Shown here: positions 7,320 to 15,815 of the stretch, one piece after another
Numbering within the stretch: the stretch's first letter is position 1
Layout of the letters: each line of letters starts with the position of its first letter
Assembly (NCBI RefSeq): GCF_018326305.1
Contig: NZ_AP023415.1
Span: forward strand, 496,001 to 560,000
DNA from: Vescimonas fastidiosa
Lineage (GTDB): Bacteria; Bacillota; Clostridia; Oscillospirales; Oscillospiraceae
Direction: 5' to 3'
DNA: 64,000 nucleotides
Notes under the pieces: generated by a model
Told to the model about the DNA's origin: nothing
Databases searched by the model: none
Seen by the model: the letters and a program-made list of their open reading frames with translations, nothing else
Translations under genes and position numbers: made by a program

Positions 7320-9113
7320 TTAGTCGATGAGTCCGCTTTCCTTCAGCAGAATCTCAATATCGGTGCCCTTGACCTTCTTCAGGACGATCTTAAGCAGTTC
7401 CTTCTCCTTGAAGGACAGAGGTGCCTCACGGATAGGCTTCTTGTCGATGGCGTAATAGCAGGCACGCAGCAGCTCCCGCACATCGTACTTGCTGCCCCAC
7501 ACCTCCGGCACGCCGCGGTCAATGTCCAGCAGGGTGTAGACTGACTCCATGCCGGTTCGCATGGAATACTCGGTGGTGAAGATGGTGTCCCGGGGCGTCT
7601 CGGCAAACTGACCGATGAAGGCGAAGTTCACGGCGCCGTCGGGCACGACCTTGGGCCGATCGGATTCCTTACGGGGCTGGAAGAAGGCATTGATATAGGG
7701 CATGAAGCAGGTGGTGGTGTTGCAGGCATCGTGTGCCAGTGCATGGATCTTTTCGGTGGGCACACCGATGTGGTACAGCCACTCGCGGCAGACCTCCTCA
7801 CCGGTACAGTTGCGCATAGCCTTCTTCACGAAGTTGCCTTCCTTGTTGGTATTCAGTGAATACAGCCACACAAGCACCATGTTCTTGTCCTGGGACTTGA
7901 ACTGAGGCTGGCGGTTGATGGTCCAGGAGAGATACCAGTTATCGGTGCTGTCCTTTACCGTGACGATGCCGCCGGTGGTCACCTTACCGGAACGGGGGTC
8001 GCGCTTACAGATATTCATGATGTGCTGAATGATCTCCTCGTTGGAGGTAGCCACCGTGGCGCTCATCCAGTTGGTGGCGTCTACATCGGAGCAGAATTTG
8101 TCCGGATTGCCGTATTCACCGTGCTCAGCCTGGGCAGCAATAGCCTTCCACATATCCCAGGACTCACCATATCCGTTTTTCACGCCGGACAGGTCCGGTG
8201 CATGGGTCTGATCGCCATAGCAGGAGGTATCGGTGCAGCAGCCGTTGGTGATGAACACCAGGTCGTCCTCGATGAGGTCAATGGTTTGCTCCTGACCGTC
8301 CTTGACATAGACGATCTGACGGGCGATCTTCTTGTCACCCACGGTTTCGATGATGACATTCTTCACATCCATGCCGTATTCAATGCGTACACCATGAGAC
8401 TCCAAATATTTCACCAGCGGCAGGATCATGCTCTCATACTGGTTGTATTTGGTAAAGCGCAGGGCGCTGAAATCGGGCAGGCCGTCGATGTGGTGGACAT
8501 AGCGGCACAGGTACCGCTTCATCTCCAGAGCACTGGACCAGCGCTGGAAGGCGAACATGGTCTGCCAGTACAGCCAGAAGTTGGTGCTCCAGAAGGAATC
8601 CGGCAGTACATCGGAGATCTTTTTGTCCTCCAGATCCTTTTCCGGGGTCATAAACAGCTTGGACAGCGCCATGGCAGAGTCCTTATCCAGCTTGAACTGC
8701 TTGTCGGTATGGGCATCCTCGCCGCAGTTTATGCTGGCACGGCACAGAGAGTAGTTGGGGTCGTGCTTATTGAGCCAATAATACTCATCCAGCACGGAAA
8801 CACCCGGCGTCTCGATGGAGGGTACATCCCGGAAGGTGTCCCACATGACCTCAAAATGGTTATCCATCTCGCGGCCACCGCGCATGAAGAAGCCCTTGGT
8901 AATGTCCTTGCGGCCGTCGCAGCTGCCGCCGGCCAGGTCCAGCTTTTCAAATACATGGATATGTTCGCCCTTCATCTGCCCGTCGCGCACCAGATAAAAG
9001 GCGGCGGTCAGGCCGGCCAAGCCGGTGCCGATGATGTAGGCCGACTTTTTATCTACATCCTTGGGCTTTTCGGGATGGGCAAAGGCTTCATAAGTTCCTG
9101 CAGAGTAATACAT
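7320..9113 (-). CDS. ohyA: Oleate hydratase (myosin-cross-reactive antigen family)
   Basis: A 597-residue FAD-dependent hydratase that adds water to cis-9 double bonds of unsaturated fatty acids, giving 10-hydroxystearate from oleate. The dinucleotide-binding motif IGTGLAGLTAAFYL lies near residues 28-41. The acidic catalytic loop RGGRE (79-82 region, with E82) matches the known catalytic glutamate position of the family. HHIDGLPDFSALRF and TNGCCTDTSCYGD are further family hallmarks. Length is normal. The start has AGGAGG eight bases upstream. In gut bacteria the enzyme detoxifies dietary unsaturated fatty acids. A TetR-type regulator lies upstream on the same strand, with repeated operator-like sites between. 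Confidence 0.96.
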   Translation of the reverse strand: MYYSAGTYEAFAHPEKPKDVDKKSAYIIGTGLAGLTAAFYLVRDGQMKGEHIHVFEKLDLAGGSCDGRKDITKGFFMRGGREMDNHFEVMWDTFRDVPSIETPGVSVLDEYYWLNKHDPNYSLCRASINCGEDAHTDKQFKLDKDSAMALSKLFMTPEKDLEDKKISDVLPDSFWSTNFWLYWQTMFAFQRWSSALEMKRYLCRYVHHIDGLPDFSALRFTKYNQYESMILPLVKYLESHGVRIEYGMDVKNVIIETVGDKKIARQIVYVKDGQEQTIDLIEDDLVFITNGCCTDTSCYGDQTHAPDLSGVKNGYGESWDMWKAIAAQAEHGEYGNPDKFCSDVDATNWMSATVATSNEEIIQHIMNICKRDPRSGKVTTGGIVTVKDSTDNWYLSWTINRQPQFKSQDKNMVLVWLYSLNTNKEGNFVKKAMRNCTGEEVCREWLYHIGVPTEKIHALAHDACNTTTCFMPYINAFFQPRKESDRPKVVPDGAVNFAFIGQFAETPRDTIFTTEYSMRTGMESVYTLLDIDRGVPEVWGSKYDVRELLRACYYAIDKKPIREAPLSFKEKELLKIVLKKVKGTDIEILLKESGLID

Positions 9114-9150
9114 AACAAATACCTCCTGTGTTTTTCCTTTTTATGCCCTT

Positions 9151-9264
9151 ATTATACCCTTTGCCTTCGGGTTTACCATAAACAGAAAAAGCTCCGCGAT
9201 AAAAGTTTTATCACGGAGCCGAAATGTGTAAAAAGTTTTATCAAATTCATCAAAATGATAAAAT
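9151..9264 (-). promoter_or_regulatory. Oleate hydratase promoter with repeated TTTTATCA sites
   Basis: On the minus strand a perfect TATAAT lies at 9156-9151 with no good -35. Upstream are three copies of TTTTATCA: 9206-9213, 9237-9244, and one inverted at 9257-9264. The last two form an inverted repeat with a 12-base spacer. A weak -35 beside repeated motifs suggests a regulated promoter. The neighbouring TetR-type protein is the first candidate. Confidence 0.45.
9182..9219 (-). terminator. Terminator of the TetR-type gene
   Basis: GCTCCG-C-GATAAAA (9191-9204) pairs with TTTTATC-A-CGGAGC (9206-9219), and the minus strand then reads TTTTTCTGTTT. It separates the regulator from the oleate hydratase promoter. 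It also contains one of the TTTTATCA copies, so it may have a second role. Confidence 0.6.
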
Positions 9265-9319
9265 GGGACTGCCCAGCAAGGGGCGATAGGCAGGGCGGGG
9301 GCGTCCTGCGCCGTTAGAA

Positions 9320-9874
9320 TCAGAGCTTAAATCGAGACAGGCCTTCTGCCATGGAGCCTTTGATCAGCTTGGCGAGCCGGTCCACGAGCTGCTGCGGGTC
9401 CTCCCGCATATCATCCTTGATCCAGTCCAGCATGAGCCCTATAAATATATAGGAATAGACCTGGGCAATAAACTGCCTGTCCTCCGCCCGGACGGTCATT
9501 TCGCCTGCTTCCTCATCGACCACATCCAGCAAAAGCCGGTCTACAAGGGGCTGCAGGTATTTTTCAACCTGTTCTCTGTGGACGCAGCGGTAAACATTCA
9601 GGATAAACGGCTTGTTCGCCTGAACCGCCTCAAAAATCTGCAGCAGACCCTGCTGCCATGTTTCGTAAGTCTTATTCTCGTCCAGAGCCCGCTTGGCATC
9701 CTCCAGGCAAGACCATTCCACCAGGTCATAAATATCTTTAAAATGATAATAGAAGGTCATGCGGTTGATGCCGCAATCGTCGGCTATGTCGCCCACCGTG
9801 ATTTTGGTCAGCGGCTTTTTCAGCAGCAGATTTTTCAGCGACTGCTCCAAGGCCCGCTTTGTAACCTGTGACAT
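9320..9874 (-). CDS. TetR/AcrR-family regulator
   Basis: 184 residues from the ATG at 9874, which has GGAGGTGG nine bases upstream. A longer frame exists upstream but has no ribosome site. The N-terminal helix-turn-helix (about 10-55) contains ITVGDIADDCGINRMTFYYHFKD, a TetR signature. The C-terminal part fits the TetR_C_8/DhaS-like group. It is the nearest gene upstream of oleate hydratase on the same strand and is likely its regulator, perhaps responding to fatty acids. A perfect palindrome at its own promoter suggests autorepression. Confidence 0.88.
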   Translation of the reverse strand: MSQVTKRALEQSLKNLLLKKPLTKITVGDIADDCGINRMTFYYHFKDIYDLVEWSCLEDAKRALDENKTYETWQQGLLQIFEAVQANKPFILNVYRCVHREQVEKYLQPLVDRLLLDVVDEEAGEMTVRAEDRQFIAQVYSYIFIGLMLDWIKDDMREDPQQLVDRLAKLIKGSMAEGLSRFKL

Positions 9875-9907
9875 AGGGCTTTCCACCTCCGGAAGATTAC
9901 TTGTAAT

Positions 9908-9936
9908 ATGGAAAATACTTTCCATGCCCAATTGTA
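9908..9936 (-). promoter_or_regulatory. Palindromic operator at the TetR-type gene promoter
   Basis: ATGGAAA-atac-TTTCCAT at 9908-9925 is a perfect 7-4-7 palindrome. On the minus strand a TACAAT (9936-9931) lies just upstream, so the palindrome covers the expected transcription start. That is the classical place for a TetR operator. No second copy was found before oleate hydratase. The rest of the gap 9937-10180 shows only a possible plus-strand TACAAT at 10078. Confidence 0.5.
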
Positions 9937-10180
9937 CCATAATCGTATCTAAAATTGTAAACGAAAACAAAATTTTTGAAAATCTTTTTTACGGGATGGA
10001 GGGCAAGAAAGCACTGCGCCGAGATCGTAAAACCTCGATTATAGAAAAAACAAGTGGAAATTATTCCCGAAATACGCTACAATGATTGTGCCGCCGGTTG
10101 ACAGGGATGGGCATGGTTTATGGGCAGAAGCGCCCCTCACCCGCCAGACACGGTATTGCTATGAAACACGAGGTGACCTC

Positions 10181-11455
10181 ATGAAAAAGACCCAGCAGGA
10201 AAAGCTCCAGGCCCGGCAGATAAATCCGCCCAACGGCCTTCTTTACAGCGGCCTTATGCAGATCGTGAAGCTGCTGAACCGTCAGATCCACACCACCTTT
10301 CACTTTAAGGCTGACCCCCGGCAGGACAGCGGCCCCTATGTCATTATCAGCAATCATGCCAGCCGCGTGGACTATCAGTTTACCGGTCCGGCCTGCTATC
10401 CCCGGAAGCTGAATTTTGTGGTGGGATACAATGAGTTCATGCGTTTTCCCATCTGCCTGATCCTCAAGTGGGCCCAGGCCATTCCTAAGAAAAATTTCAC
10501 CCCGGACCTGTACTGTATGCGCCAGATGCGCCGGGTCATCCAGCAGGGGGGATGCCTGTGCCTTATGCCCGAGGGCATGAGCTCTATTACGGGTATGGCT
10601 CAGCCGGTGATGATCGGTACGGGTAAGTTTCTGAAAATGCTGGGGGTGCCGGTGTACTATACCAAGGTTTCCGGCGGCTATCTGACCTATACCAAGCACT
10701 GCCTGGACCGACGGGTGGGACGGGTCGAGGTGACGGTGGACCGTATGTTCACCGCAGAGGAGCTGAAGGACTTGCCCGCCCAAGCGGTGGAGGATACCAT
10801 GAACCGTCTCCTGGCCCACGACGACTATATCTGGAACCGGGAGGCCCAGGTGACTTTTGGCGGCAAGGGACAGATGGCCAAAAACCTGGACACGCTGCTG
10901 TACCTGTGCCCCAAGTGCGGCGCCCTGCATCGGATGGAGTGCTGCGGCAATCAAATGCGCTGCACTGCCTGCGGTAATACCGTGGAGGTGGATGAAAAGT
11001 ACAACCTGCGTCCCGTGGGTTCGGAGAGCCAATGCCCGGAGCTTATCAGTGACTGGGTGCTGCTGGAGCGGGAAAAAGCGGAGGAGGATGTAAAGGATCC
11101 TACCTTTACATATAGCGGCCATGTTCGGGTAGGGATGCTTCCGGCCTATAAGACCCTCCGGGGGGAGCACACCTCTGAAATTTGCGGGGAGGGCCAGCTC
11201 AGTTTGGATCGCTCGGGCTTACACTTTGACGGCACCGTGAAGGGCCGGCCCTATGCCTTTCACCTGACCACGGACCAGGTGCCTACCTTCGGAATGTGTA
11301 CGGATATCTCTCGGTTTTATACCTTCGTAGACGGGGAGTTTATCGAGTTTTATCCGGAGGGCCGGGATGTGCTTCGCTGGGACCATCTTACAGAGGAGAT
11401 GCACCGCATAAACGGCGGCAAATGGCAAAATACTCCCTATCGGCATTGCAAGTAA
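10181..11455 (+). CDS. PlsC-type acyltransferase with zinc ribbon
   Basis: 424 residues from the ATG at 10181 (AGGTGACCTC upstream). The N-terminal half is a glycerolphosphate acyltransferase domain with the H-x4-D motif as NHASRVD (H59, D64) and a PEG motif in LMPEGMSS in place of FPEGT. At about residues 243-266 there is a four-cysteine zinc ribbon (CPKCG, then CTACG). The C-terminal region of about 150 residues is unlike common PlsC proteins. The family transfers acyl chains to lysophosphatidic acid or related acceptors at the membrane. The true substrate is unknown. Its neighbourhood includes oleate hydratase, so a role in fatty-acid handling is possible. Confidence 0.75.
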   Translation: MKKTQQEKLQARQINPPNGLLYSGLMQIVKLLNRQIHTTFHFKADPRQDSGPYVIISNHASRVDYQFTGPACYPRKLNFVVGYNEFMRFPICLILKWAQAIPKKNFTPDLYCMRQMRRVIQQGGCLCLMPEGMSSITGMAQPVMIGTGKFLKMLGVPVYYTKVSGGYLTYTKHCLDRRVGRVEVTVDRMFTAEELKDLPAQAVEDTMNRLLAHDDYIWNREAQVTFGGKGQMAKNLDTLLYLCPKCGALHRMECCGNQMRCTACGNTVEVDEKYNLRPVGSESQCPELISDWVLLEREKAEEDVKDPTFTYSGHVRVGMLPAYKTLRGEHTSEICGEGQLSLDRSGLHFDGTVKGRPYAFHLTTDQVPTFGMCTDISRFYTFVDGEFIEFYPEGRDVLRWDHLTEEMHRINGGKWQNTPYRHCK

Positions 11456-11468
11456 TTGCAAGTAAAAG

Positions 11469-11503
11469 AAGGCACACAGGCGATAACCCTGTGTGCCTTT
11501 ACA
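11469..11503. terminator. Bidirectional terminator
   Basis: AAGGCACACAGG (11469-11480) pairs perfectly with CCTGTGTGCCTT (11488-11499), with T-rich flanks on both strands. It lies between the convergent acyltransferase and transporter genes. Confidence 0.8.
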
Positions 11504-11518
11504 AAATGCTGGAAAAGC

Positions 11519-12436
11519 TTATCCGACAGGCTCGTGAGCCTTGCCCAGAGCCATGATGGGGATGGTGACCAAAATCAGGAAGAAGCCCAGCAGATCCAGC
11601 CAGGAAAAGGTGGTATTGAGAAACAGCACGGAGATAATCACAGAGCCTATGGGCTCTACGGAGGAGAGTACGCTGCCCACCAGGCTGCCCACGATGCTGC
11701 ACCCGGACTGGAAGAGGCTGAAGGAGAGCACCGTACCCAGGATGATGACGCAGGTCATGAGCAGAATGAGCTTGCCGCTGAACTGCACGCCCTGGATGTG
11801 CCAGGGACGGAAAAAAAGCAGCATCACCACACCGCCGATGGTCATGCCCCAGCCGGTGATGGTAAGCACATGGTACTTCTGCATCAGCTTTCGGGGGGAA
11901 ACGGTATAAAAGGCGAAGCACACCGCACTGATAAGGCCCCAAACCGCACCCTTGACCGGTACGGCCAGGGTGGTGAGGTCGAAATGCGTTACGCAGGTAA
12001 AGGCACCCAGCACCACCAGCGCTACGCTGCACAGCTCATAAGGGCGTGGCTTCTTGCGGGTGGCAATGGCGGTCCAGAGCAAAATAACCACGGGGCTGCA
12101 ATAGGAGATGACCGTGGCAAAGGCTACATTGGCGTACTGCACAGAGCTGTAATAGCTATACTGGCACAGAGCGGAGCCCAGCAGGGAGAACACCAGCAGG
12201 GAGGGCCAGGCCTCCTTGTGCCGCAGGACCTCCAGGGGCTTATTTCCCGCAATAGCGGCTACGGCGAGAGTGATCAGTCCGCCGATGAAAAGGCGGATGG
12301 GCACCAGCCAGTTGGAGGTGACACCGCAGCTGCGGAACATCACCTGACCGCAGGCACCGCCCACGGACCAGAGCAGGCCGCCCAGCAGGGTCATGCAGTA
12401 GCCCTTGACCAGGAGAGAGTGATCGGGTTGAGTCAT
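11519..12436 (-). CDS. EamA/DMT-family transporter
   Basis: 305 residues with ten predicted membrane helices in two homologous halves (two EamA domains), the normal drug/metabolite transporter layout. The start is the ATG at 12436, which has GGAAGG six bases upstream. The longer upstream frame lacks a ribosome site and is not typical. GGLLWSVGGACGQ in helix 1 and EPIGSVIISVLFLNTTFSWLD near the end are typical of the family. The substrate cannot be read from sequence. The gene is transcribed alone. Confidence 0.88.
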   Translation of the reverse strand: MTQPDHSLLVKGYCMTLLGGLLWSVGGACGQVMFRSCGVTSNWLVPIRLFIGGLITLAVAAIAGNKPLEVLRHKEAWPSLLVFSLLGSALCQYSYYSSVQYANVAFATVISYCSPVVILLWTAIATRKKPRPYELCSVALVVLGAFTCVTHFDLTTLAVPVKGAVWGLISAVCFAFYTVSPRKLMQKYHVLTITGWGMTIGGVVMLLFFRPWHIQGVQFSGKLILLMTCVIILGTVLSFSLFQSGCSIVGSLVGSVLSSVEPIGSVIISVLFLNTTFSWLDLLGFFLILVTIPIMALGKAHEPVG

Positions 12437-12632
12437 AAAATGCCTTCCTTTATCCATTAAAAATCCGGATTCAATATAGCATGACCGGGGGCGGCTGTCC
12501 ATGAGCTTTTCAGACAAATTCAGCGGAGGAAACCGAGATTTTCCTGGTGATAATAAGGCTTTCCGGCGAAAAAAGGCGAATTGCAAAGGGTCGGAAGATG
12601 TGGTAGGATGGAGAAAAGAAGGAGGCGGCGGC

Positions 12633-13130
12633 ATGGAGATTCGGATTGAGCGGAGAGAGGAATACTCATCCCGGAAGCTGGCGGCAGAAATGCTTGCGGC
12701 AGCGGCAAAAACGGACCCGGAGAATATCCGGTTTTATCGGGGCAAAAACGGAAAGCCCCTAAGCGATCTGCCCTATTTTTTTAATTGCAGCCATAGCGGG
12801 GAGTATGTGGCTTGCGTGGTAAGTCGCCGGGAGATCGGGGTGGATCTGGAGAGGGTGCGGCCGGTTCATGCACGGCTGATGCGGACGCTGACGGACCGGG
12901 AAAAGGCCTGGCTGGAGAGCCTGCCCCGGGAGGAATGGGATCGGGCATTTCTACGCCTTTGGACCATGAAGGAGAGCTGGATAAAGTGCAGAAGCGGTGT
13001 AGTTTGGGAATATAAACAGTGCAATTTCGTGGAAGAAAACGGTGTGCTTTCGGTGAAGCCGAAGGGATATAATTTCACCTTTCCCGCAACGCCCGAGGGC
13101 TATGTACTGACGGTGTGCGAAAAGGAGTAA
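12633..13130 (+). CDS. Short 4'-phosphopantetheinyl transferase-like protein
   Basis: 165 residues from the ATG at 12633 (GGAGG upstream). It has the two metal- and CoA-binding motifs of the Sfp superfamily: IGVDLERV near residue 69 and FLRLWTMKESWIK near residue 108, and the FNCSHSGEY motif before them. At 165 residues it is shorter than Sfp (about 220), and the N-terminal subdomain is reduced. It would transfer phosphopantetheine to a carrier protein. No polyketide or peptide synthase is in the window, so the target is elsewhere. Confidence 0.85.
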   Translation: MEIRIERREEYSSRKLAAEMLAAAAKTDPENIRFYRGKNGKPLSDLPYFFNCSHSGEYVACVVSRREIGVDLERVRPVHARLMRTLTDREKAWLESLPREEWDRAFLRLWTMKESWIKCRSGVVWEYKQCNFVEENGVLSVKPKGYNFTFPATPEGYVLTVCEKE

Positions 13131-13136
13131 AAAATC

Positions 13137-13162
13137 AGTCCCGGGAGGTGCCTCCCGGGACT
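13137..13162. terminator. Bidirectional terminator
   Basis: A perfect 12-bp GC-rich arm pair (13137-13148 with 13151-13162). On the minus strand it leads into GATTTTTTA, on the plus strand into TAAAATTATT. It serves the phosphopantetheinyl transferase and the convergent Na/Pi transporter. Confidence 0.8.
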
Positions 13163-13167
13163 TAAAA

Positions 13168-14928
13168 TTATTGCAGAGAATATTTGATTTTATATTCGTC
13201 GTAGTATTTGGCGAAGGAGTCGTCTTTCACCTGCTTGAGACTGCGGACATACTCATGGGTATCGAAGGAGTCGGATTGCAGCTCGATGAGGGCCAGGGCG
13301 ATGTTAGAGCAGTGATCGGCTACACGCTCAAAGTTGGTGAGCAGGTCATTGAAAACGAAGCCCTGATTCAGGGTACACACACCTCGCTGAAGGCGGTCGA
13401 TGTGGTGGCTTTTCATTTCGTCGCACAGGGTGTCCACGATCTCCTCCAGAGGCTCGACTCGGCGGGCATCCTCGGTATTATTTTCGATGAAGGTGTTTAC
13501 GGCCAGGCTGAGAATATCCCGGATAGCGGTTTCCAGAACCTTCAGCTCGTGGCTGGCCTCGCCGGAAAAAACGATGCTCTTTTCATGGATTTCCTTGGCG
13601 CACTCGGCGATATTCAAGGCGTGGTCGCTGATACGCTCGAAATCGGAGATGGTATGGAGATACTTGGAGACCTCCTCGCTCTGACGGGTATTCAGGGACT
13701 TGACGGTAATTTTCATCAGGTAGGTGCCCAGCTTGTCCTCAAAGCGGTCTACAGTGGTCTCCAGCTCCTGTATCAGCTGGAAGCCCTTTTCACTGTAGGT
13801 GGTGATCAGGTCTAGGGAATCCATCAAATTGCGGCAGGCGGTGTTGGCCATGGCGGAGGTGACCTCCCGGCTCTGCTCAATGGCCAGGGCCGGGTGCTGC
13901 AGGAAGCGCTCCTCCAAACGGTCCATCTCCAGCTTGGCAGGGTCAGCCCCGTTTTTATCCGGGATCAGGAAGCAGACAAATCGCTCCATAAGGCCGATAA
14001 AGGGAACGAGAACGATGACCGTGGCCAGGCGGAAGAGGGTGTTCAAAAAGGCGATGGAAACGGTGGTCATGGTGGCGGCCATAAAGGGGAAGTGGAAAAT
14101 GGCATTGGCGGTGTAGAAAACCGTGGCCCAGATTACCACGCCCAAAACATCAATAAGAAGATACACAAAGGCGGTGCGGCGGCCATGGATATTGGCGCCC
14201 AGAGCGCTGAGCAGCACGGGAACGGCGGCACCGATGGCGATACCCATGATGATGGGGAAGGCCACCTCATAGGTGACGGCTCCGGTGATGGCTAAGGCCT
14301 GAAGAATACCCACAGCGGCAGAGGCACTCTGAATAACACTGGTGAAAACAATGCCCACTAAAATACCCAGGAAGGGATTGGAGAAGCTGGTGAGGATGCC
14401 GGTGAAAGCCTCGCTCTCCTTCAGCGGCGCCACAGCTCCGCTCATAGAGGACATACCGAACATCAGCACCGCAAAGCCCATGAGGATATTTCCCACAGAC
14501 AGGGTGGACTGCTTCTTTCCGGCCATACGAAGGACGATACCCACCACCGCTACGATACCCGTAAGGGTGGCGGTGCTGAGCAGGTCTACCCATCCGCTGC
14601 CCCCGGAGATGTCCGACAGGCAGAGGATCCATCCGGTGATGCTGGTGCCCAAAATGGCGCCCATGACCACGCCGATGGCCTGCTTGACCTGCATCATGCC
14701 GGAGTTGACAAAGCCCACCACCATGACAGAGGTGGCGGAGGACGACTGAATTACGGCGGTGACGCCGGTGCCCAGCAAAACACCCCTGAGGGGGGTGCTG
14801 CTGAGGCGATAGAGCACCAGCTCCAGCTTGTTGCCGGCGACCTTTTTCAGGCCGTCTCCCATCAGGCTCATGCCAAACAGGAACAGCGCCACACCGCCCA
14901 GCAGGGTTATGACATCGGATATGCTCAT
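13168..14928 (-). CDS. Na/Pi cotransporter with PhoU-like tail (copy 1)
   Basis: 586 residues. The membrane part (about 1-315) contains two repeats of the Na/Pi cotransporter fold. The first has the QSSS motif (VIQSSSATSVMVV), the second QSAS (VIQSASAAVGILQ). The C-terminal cytoplasmic part (about 350-570) has two PhoU-like helical repeats with FERISDHALNIAE and FERVADHCSNIA. It takes up phosphate with sodium. It is divergent from the PhoP/PhoR-like pair and has a second copy beyond them on the plus strand. A TTTAACAT half-site upstream suggests control by the adjacent regulator. Confidence 0.93.
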   Translation of the reverse strand: MSISDVITLLGGVALFLFGMSLMGDGLKKVAGNKLELVLYRLSSTPLRGVLLGTGVTAVIQSSSATSVMVVGFVNSGMMQVKQAIGVVMGAILGTSITGWILCLSDISGGSGWVDLLSTATLTGIVAVVGIVLRMAGKKQSTLSVGNILMGFAVLMFGMSSMSGAVAPLKESEAFTGILTSFSNPFLGILVGIVFTSVIQSASAAVGILQALAITGAVTYEVAFPIIMGIAIGAAVPVLLSALGANIHGRRTAFVYLLIDVLGVVIWATVFYTANAIFHFPFMAATMTTVSIAFLNTLFRLATVIVLVPFIGLMERFVCFLIPDKNGADPAKLEMDRLEERFLQHPALAIEQSREVTSAMANTACRNLMDSLDLITTYSEKGFQLIQELETTVDRFEDKLGTYLMKITVKSLNTRQSEEVSKYLHTISDFERISDHALNIAECAKEIHEKSIVFSGEASHELKVLETAIRDILSLAVNTFIENNTEDARRVEPLEEIVDTLCDEMKSHHIDRLQRGVCTLNQGFVFNDLLTNFERVADHCSNIALALIELQSDSFDTHEYVRSLKQVKDDSFAKYYDEYKIKYSLQ

Positions 14929-14963
14929 CCGCTTATCCCTCCCATTATTTTTCCTTATTTAAC

Positions 14964-14992
14964 AGTATACAGAATTTGTTTGCTATTGTCGA
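14964..14992 (-). promoter_or_regulatory. Promoter of Na/Pi cotransporter copy 1
   Basis: On the minus strand TCGACA (14992-14987) and TATACT (14969-14964) are separated by 17 bases. A Pho-like half-site TTTAACAT lies further upstream (15038-15031 on minus). Confidence 0.6.
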
Positions 14993-15061
14993 TAGGTTTT
15001 TGCCGGGCAAAAGGAAAAAAGCAAAGGGAAATGTTAAAAAAATTTAGAGGAAATACCATGA

Positions 15062-15117
15062 TTTAATATGGATTTAACATAAAATGGATTTTCATTTTTA
15101 CAAGAGTGCGGTATAAT
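15062..15117 (+). promoter_or_regulatory. Pho-box-like direct repeat and promoter of the phoP-like gene
   Basis: TTTAAT-atgga-TTTAACAT at 15062-15080 is a direct repeat with an 11-bp period, the known layout of Gram-positive PhoP sites. A TATAAT follows at 15112-15117 with a poor -35, as expected for an activated promoter. The same 19 bases recur at 17572. This suggests autoregulation of the PhoP/PhoR-like genes by phosphate limitation. Confidence 0.7.
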
Positions 15118-15140
15118 GGCGTCGAAAGAAGGTGAAAGCG

Positions 15141-15815
15141 GTGGTCTATCTGCTGGAGGATGACGACAGCATCCGTAAATTGGTGATCTATGCCTTGCAG
15201 AGCCAGGGCTATGAGGCGGCGGGGTTCGAGCGGCCGTCGGAGTTTTGGCACGCGGTGAACCGGAAGCTGCCGGAGCTGGTGCTGCTGGATGTGATGCTGC
15301 CGGAGGAGGACGGGCTCTCCGTGCTGAAAAAGCTGCGGGGAGCTTCGGCTACGAACGGGATTCCCGTGATTATGCTGACGGCTAAAAATACAGAGTTTGA
15401 CCGGGTGACGGGTTTGGACTGCGGGGCGGATGACTTTGTTTCCAAGCCCTTTGGCATGATGGAGCTGCTGGCCCGGGTTCGGGCGGTGCTGCGGCGGACG
15501 GAAAAGACGCCCCAGGAGCAGCAATGGCAGGTGGGGCCGCTCTATGTATGCCCCCAGCGCAGGCAGGTGCAGGTGAACGGACAGGATGTGCTGCTGACTT
15601 ACAAGGAGTTTGAGATTTTATCGCTTCTCCTGCAGCAGCAGGGCCGGGTGATGACCCGGGAGATGCTCATGGACCGGGTATGGGGCTTGGAAGCGGATCG
15701 GGAAAACCGGACGCTGGATGTACACATCCGGACCCTGCGGCAGAAGCTGGGCGAGGCGGGACACCTGATTGAGACCGTCCGGGGCGTGGGCTATAAGATC
15801 GGGGGCCGGGCATGA
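15141..15815 (+). CDS. PhoP/PhoB-like response regulator
   Basis: 224 residues from the GTG at 15141, with AAGGTG six bases upstream. A GTG nine bases earlier has no good ribosome site. The receiver domain has E6-D7-D8, phospho-acceptor D50 (LVLLDVMLP) and the SKPF lysine. The C-terminal OmpR-type winged helix ends with IETVRGVGYKI. The stop overlaps the start of the kinase by 4 bases. Flanking Na/Pi transporters and the repeated Pho-box-like site identify it as the likely phosphate-starvation regulator. No pst genes are in the window. Confidence 0.92.
   Translation: MVYLLEDDDSIRKLVIYALQSQGYEAAGFERPSEFWHAVNRKLPELVLLDVMLPEEDGLSVLKKLRGASATNGIPVIMLTAKNTEFDRVTGLDCGADDFVSKPFGMMELLARVRAVLRRTEKTPQEQQWQVGPLYVCPQRRQVQVNGQDVLLTYKEFEILSLLLQQQGRVMTREMLMDRVWGLEADRENRTLDVHIRTLRQKLGEAGHLIETVRGVGYKIGGRA

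Noticed and set aside
8022..9317. Plus-strand frame opposite oleate hydratase
   Set aside because: Oleate hydratase is certain from its motifs; the opposite frame has no ribosome site or domain.
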